NCBI GenBank assembly: GCA_019421005.1
Contig: JAHZGA010000002.1
Span: 17,721 to 81,720, forward strand
Origin: a bacterium
Lineage (GTDB): Bacteria > Bacillota_I > Bacilli_A > RF39 > UBA660
Length of the DNA stretch: 64,000 bases
Direction of reading: 5' to 3'
The stretch's first letter is position 1; each line of letters starts with the position of its first letter. A model generated the notes under the pieces. It was not told the origin of the DNA and searched no databases. It was given only the letters and a program-made list of their open reading frames with translations. The translations under genes were made by a program, and so were the position numbers. Of the stretch, positions 61,819-64,000 are shown piece by piece.

Positions 61819-63372
61819 CTAATTAAAATTAACTTTAATATTTATAGTTTTATCTTCAAATATTTCTATTCTATCAATTAAATTAATTATTAGTTCTCTA
61901 CTAATATTTTTCATAGATAAAAATTTATTAATATATTCTATTATCATTTTATTTTTACTTTCTTCATTAATATTGTTATTAATATTAAATTCTCTATATT
62001 TTTTTTGTTTTATATTTAATTCTTTTTCTAATTTAACTTTTACTCTTTCAAATTGAACTTCAGTAATTTTTTTATTTAACTTATCAATATAAATAATATC
62101 TAAATTATCATTTATTTGTTTAATATCATTCTTTAATACTTCTAATTCTTTTTTATTATTGCATTTATTATCTTGAGTTAAATTATTTAAGACATTATTT
62201 TTAATTTTATCTTTATCAATATATTTTAAACACATATTAGTTAATGATTTAATTATTACTTTTTCTAATTCATCATAATTATTTGAATGAGTTGTACAAA
62301 GTTTTTGCTTCATATAAGTTCTATAATAATTACAAATGGTATAACATCTATTATCTTTTTTTCTTCTTGACTGTATTGATATTCTATGATTACAATCACC
62401 ACAATATAAAATTCCATCTAATAGGTGAATTTCTTTCTTTTCATTTCTTCCAACATTTTTAGGTATTCTTTTTTGTACTTCATAAAAAGTTTCTTTATCA
62501 ATGATGGGTTCATGAGTATTTTCTACAATAATATAATCTTTTGGATTATTTCTAACTACTTTTTTAACTTTATAGTTAACTTTACTTCTTTTATTTTGAA
62601 CCATATCCCCTATATACATTTGATTAGTTAAAATATCTCTTATTGTTTTAGAATGCCACTCTCCATATTTTAAATTATAATTATTTTTCCATTCAAAATT
62701 ATAATACTGGGCAGGTGTTTTTACTCCTTCAATTGTTAGTTGTTTTGCTATTTTAAAAAATGATAATCCTTCTAAACACATATTAAATATTCTTCTTACC
62801 ACTAATGCTTGTTCTTCATTTATTACTAAATGATTTTTATTATCTTTATCTTGATTATATCCAAATGGAGTTCTACAACCAACAAATTTACCCTCTTTTT
62901 GTTTTGCCCTTAAGCTTGATTTAATTTTCTTGGATATATCTTTAGCATACATATCATTCATAATTGCTTTAAACGGAGCAATATCATTATTAGAATTATC
63001 TAAAAATGTATCTATATTATCAGTAACTGCTATATATCTTACATTATGTTCTGGAAAGTACTTTTCTATTAAATTACCAGTACCAATATAATCTCTTCCA
63101 AGCCTTGACATATCTTTCGTAATAACCATATTAACTCTACCTAATTCAATATCATTTAATAATCTATTAAAGTCAGGTCGATTAAAATTAGTTCCACTAT
63201 AGCCATCATCAATATAAATATCATAAACTTTTAAATTATTTTCTTTAACATATTGAAGTAATAAACTCTTTTGATTTGTAATACTCTCACTCATCATTTG
63301 TTTATCATCATCTTCACGGGATAATCTTATATAAATGCCAACATTATATATCTTATTTATACGGTCTAACAA
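61819..63372 (-). CDS. Large serine recombinase
   Basis: The 517-residue recombinase has the resolvase domain with catalytic Ser18 in VGIYIRLSREDDD, MVITKDMSRLGRDYIGTGN, the recombinase domain (FGYNQDKDNKNH and on), a zinc ribbon (CGDCNHR and a later Cys) and a C-terminal coiled coil. Such enzymes integrate and excise phages, transposons and the skin element. The start is the TTG at 63372 with AAGGAGGTAAGT directly before it; that site lies inside the end of a 45-residue ORF, implying coupling. Confidence 0.93.
   Translation of the reverse strand: MLDRINKIYNVGIYIRLSREDDDKQMMSESITNQKSLLLQYVKENNLKVYDIYIDDGYSGTNFNRPDFNRLLNDIELGRVNMVITKDMSRLGRDYIGTGNLIEKYFPEHNVRYIAVTDNIDTFLDNSNNDIAPFKAIMNDMYAKDISKKIKSSLRAKQKEGKFVGCRTPFGYNQDKDNKNHLVINEEQALVVRRIFNMCLEGLSFFKIAKQLTIEGVKTPAQYYNFEWKNNYNLKYGEWHSKTIRDILTNQMYIGDMVQNKRSKVNYKVKKVVRNNPKDYIIVENTHEPIIDKETFYEVQKRIPKNVGRNEKKEIHLLDGILYCGDCNHRISIQSRRKKDNRCYTICNYYRTYMKQKLCTTHSNNYDELEKVIIKSLTNMCLKYIDKDKIKNNVLNNLTQDNKCNNKKELEVLKNDIKQINDNLDIIYIDKLNKKITEVQFERVKVKLEKELNIKQKKYREFNINNNINEESKNKMIIEYINKFLSMKNISRELIINLIDRIEIFEDKTINIKVNFN
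61909..61943. repeat. 35-bp direct repeat, copy 2 (inside recombinase gene)
   Basis: Identical to 60984-61018. It encodes part of IEYINKFLSMKN near the recombinase C-terminus. Confidence 0.85.
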
Positions 63373-63374
63373 AC

Positions 63375-63512
63375 TTACCTCCTTCCACATGTTACTTCAT
63401 TTTTACAAATCATTTTAATATATTGTTTTAATTCTTTATTTAAAACATTTATTATGATATCATTTATATCTTTTTCATTATTAAAAATAAAATTTATTTT
63501 ATACTTATCCAC
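63375..63512 (-). CDS. 45-residue ORF coupled to the recombinase
   Basis: A GTG start at 63512 lies eight bases after GAGGTG and the frame encodes MDKYKINFIFNNEKDINDII through to CKNEVTCGRR. Its last codons contain the AGGAGG ribosome binding site of the recombinase, two bases beyond its stop. Small ORFs in this position are common before serine recombinases of mobile elements and may act as directionality or control factors; that role is inference. Confidence 0.6.
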   Translation of the reverse strand: MDKYKINFIFNNEKDINDIIINVLNKELKQYIKMICKNEVTCGRR

Positions 63513-63743
63513 AAATTTTACACCTCACTTAAATTTATGGATAAACAACTTATTTTAGTAATATTAAATTGTATAAATATCACATTATACATTTTATTCA
63601 TTAATGATTTATAGATATTTTTTCAATAAATTATGTGGAATTCTGTAAATGGTAATATAGAATTGGACATTTTTGTACCGATTCTTTTTCATTAAATAAT
63701 ACAATAATATTATTTTTCAAAGAAAGTAGATAGGAGTGATTTA
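63513..63743. other. Intergenic region with IS21-like left end
   Basis: This AT-rich gap holds divergent start regions. TGTGGAATTCTG (from 63634) followed by CTGTAAATGGTAATATAGAA resembles an insertion-sequence end, and TGGTAATATAGAA recurs at 63981-63993 after the truncated transposase. I see no complete gene in it. Confidence 0.35.
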
Positions 63744-63993
63744 ATGAGAAAAGATGTAAGTAATGAAATTATAAGAATGAGAGGTGATAGTATTAATAAA
63801 AGTGAATTGACAAGAATCATGGGATGTTCAAGGCAAACAATTTATAATCGTGAAAAAAGATTGAAAAATCCCAAACCTAGAAAAAATATTGTTAGATCAA
63901 GTAAACTTGATTCATATAAGGAAATAATAGATACTAAAGTGAGTATGTAAATAATTTTGTGTAAAGATGAATCCTTTCTGTGGTAATATAGAA
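63634..63993 (+). mobile_element. IS21-family remnant
   Basis: The segment begins with a TGTGG end-like sequence, contains the first 68 codons of an istA-type transposase and ends with a second TGGTAATATAGAA. The rest of istA and istB are not present within the window, and no continuing frame follows the stop at 63948-63950. Confidence 0.5.
63744..63950 (+). pseudogene. Truncated IS21 transposase IstA (N-terminal HTH)
   Basis: The 68-residue frame (MRKDVSNEIIRMRGDSINKS, then ELTRIMGCSRQTIYNREKRL, SSKLDSYKEIIDTKV) matches the N-terminal helix-turn-helix and the SKLDxYKxxI segment of IS21-family IstA, which is normally 400-500 residues. It stops at TAA and the other frames close at once, so the catalytic DDE domain is missing. 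The ATG follows TAGGAGTGATTTA. Confidence 0.6.
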
Positions 63994-64000
63994 ATATATA

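Overview
The window reads as chromosome of a very AT-rich (by eye roughly a quarter G+C), low-GC Gram-positive bacterium. It has a peptidoglycan-synthesis cluster, T-box riboswitches, the RNA polymerase delta subunit, RF1 and the sporulation factor sigma-K with CotF-like coat genes, so the likely source is an endospore-forming, probably uncultured member of the Bacilli (an RF39- or Erysipelotrichales-like lineage; this placement is inference). TAA, TAG and TGA all end genes here and Trp is TGG, so the standard bacterial code applies. Most genes lie on the minus strand.

Layout. 1-3600: the 5' part of a secreted protein gene, then a minus-strand operon of a 40-residue ORF, csaA, a Tet(M)-like ribosomal-protection GTPase interrupted by one in-frame amber codon, and a NUDIX hydrolase. 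3760-7780: a class B PBP with one PASTA domain, mraY and ftsW/spoVE. 7887-13458: an accessory block with a frameshifted HExxH protein, an AAA/DUF4143 ATPase, a phosphodiesterase, three GNAT genes carrying four GNAT domains, and an ASCH-cytidine deaminase fusion preceded by a leader peptide and a terminator/antiterminator. 13701-15928 (plus strand): a class B sortase and a DUF3137-LemA pair. 15949-21024: a second ASCH-deaminase fusion (dCMP-deaminase type), prmC, prfA, rpoE, argS and a DUF1934 protein. 21158-25315: a class A PBP, a repeat-rich membrane protein, a stand-alone PduL and a pentapeptide-like protein. 25323-29010: pheT and pheS behind a T-box. 29184-32788: a small anchored protein, two convergent collagen-like proteins, two CotF-type coat proteins and sigK. 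32785-40889: pgsA, a PepSY-like protein, trmR, mltG, yrzB, ruvX, a dGTPase-like HD protein, a minimal alaS, a P-loop kinase and an AI-2E-type permease; this matches the alaS-yrrK-yrzB-yrrL-yrrM order of Bacillus. 41029-44920: a two-component system, an MBL hydrolase, rnhB and a NUDIX protein. 44981-48895: a LeuRS-editing-domain/NUDIX fusion, then leuS and a small membrane protein behind a Leu T-box. 48908-59304: a GH31 glucosidase, pnp, rpsO, truB, yugP, cysS, an HD protein and a polysaccharide deacetylase. 59379-64000: a NERD/zinc-ribbon protein and then a decayed mobile region (cotD 3' fragment, truncated Panacea gene, HD gene, large serine recombinase, IS21 istA fragment).

Most distinctive items: the attenuator in front of the ASCH-cytidine deaminase/GNAT operon; two unrelated deaminases each carrying an N-terminal ASCH domain; a LeuRS editing-domain homologue with no catalytic aspartates fused to NUDIX beside leuS; a CPR-like minimal AlaRS; and a cotD-like coat gene cut off at the edge of a recombinase-bearing segment, reminiscent of skin-type elements.
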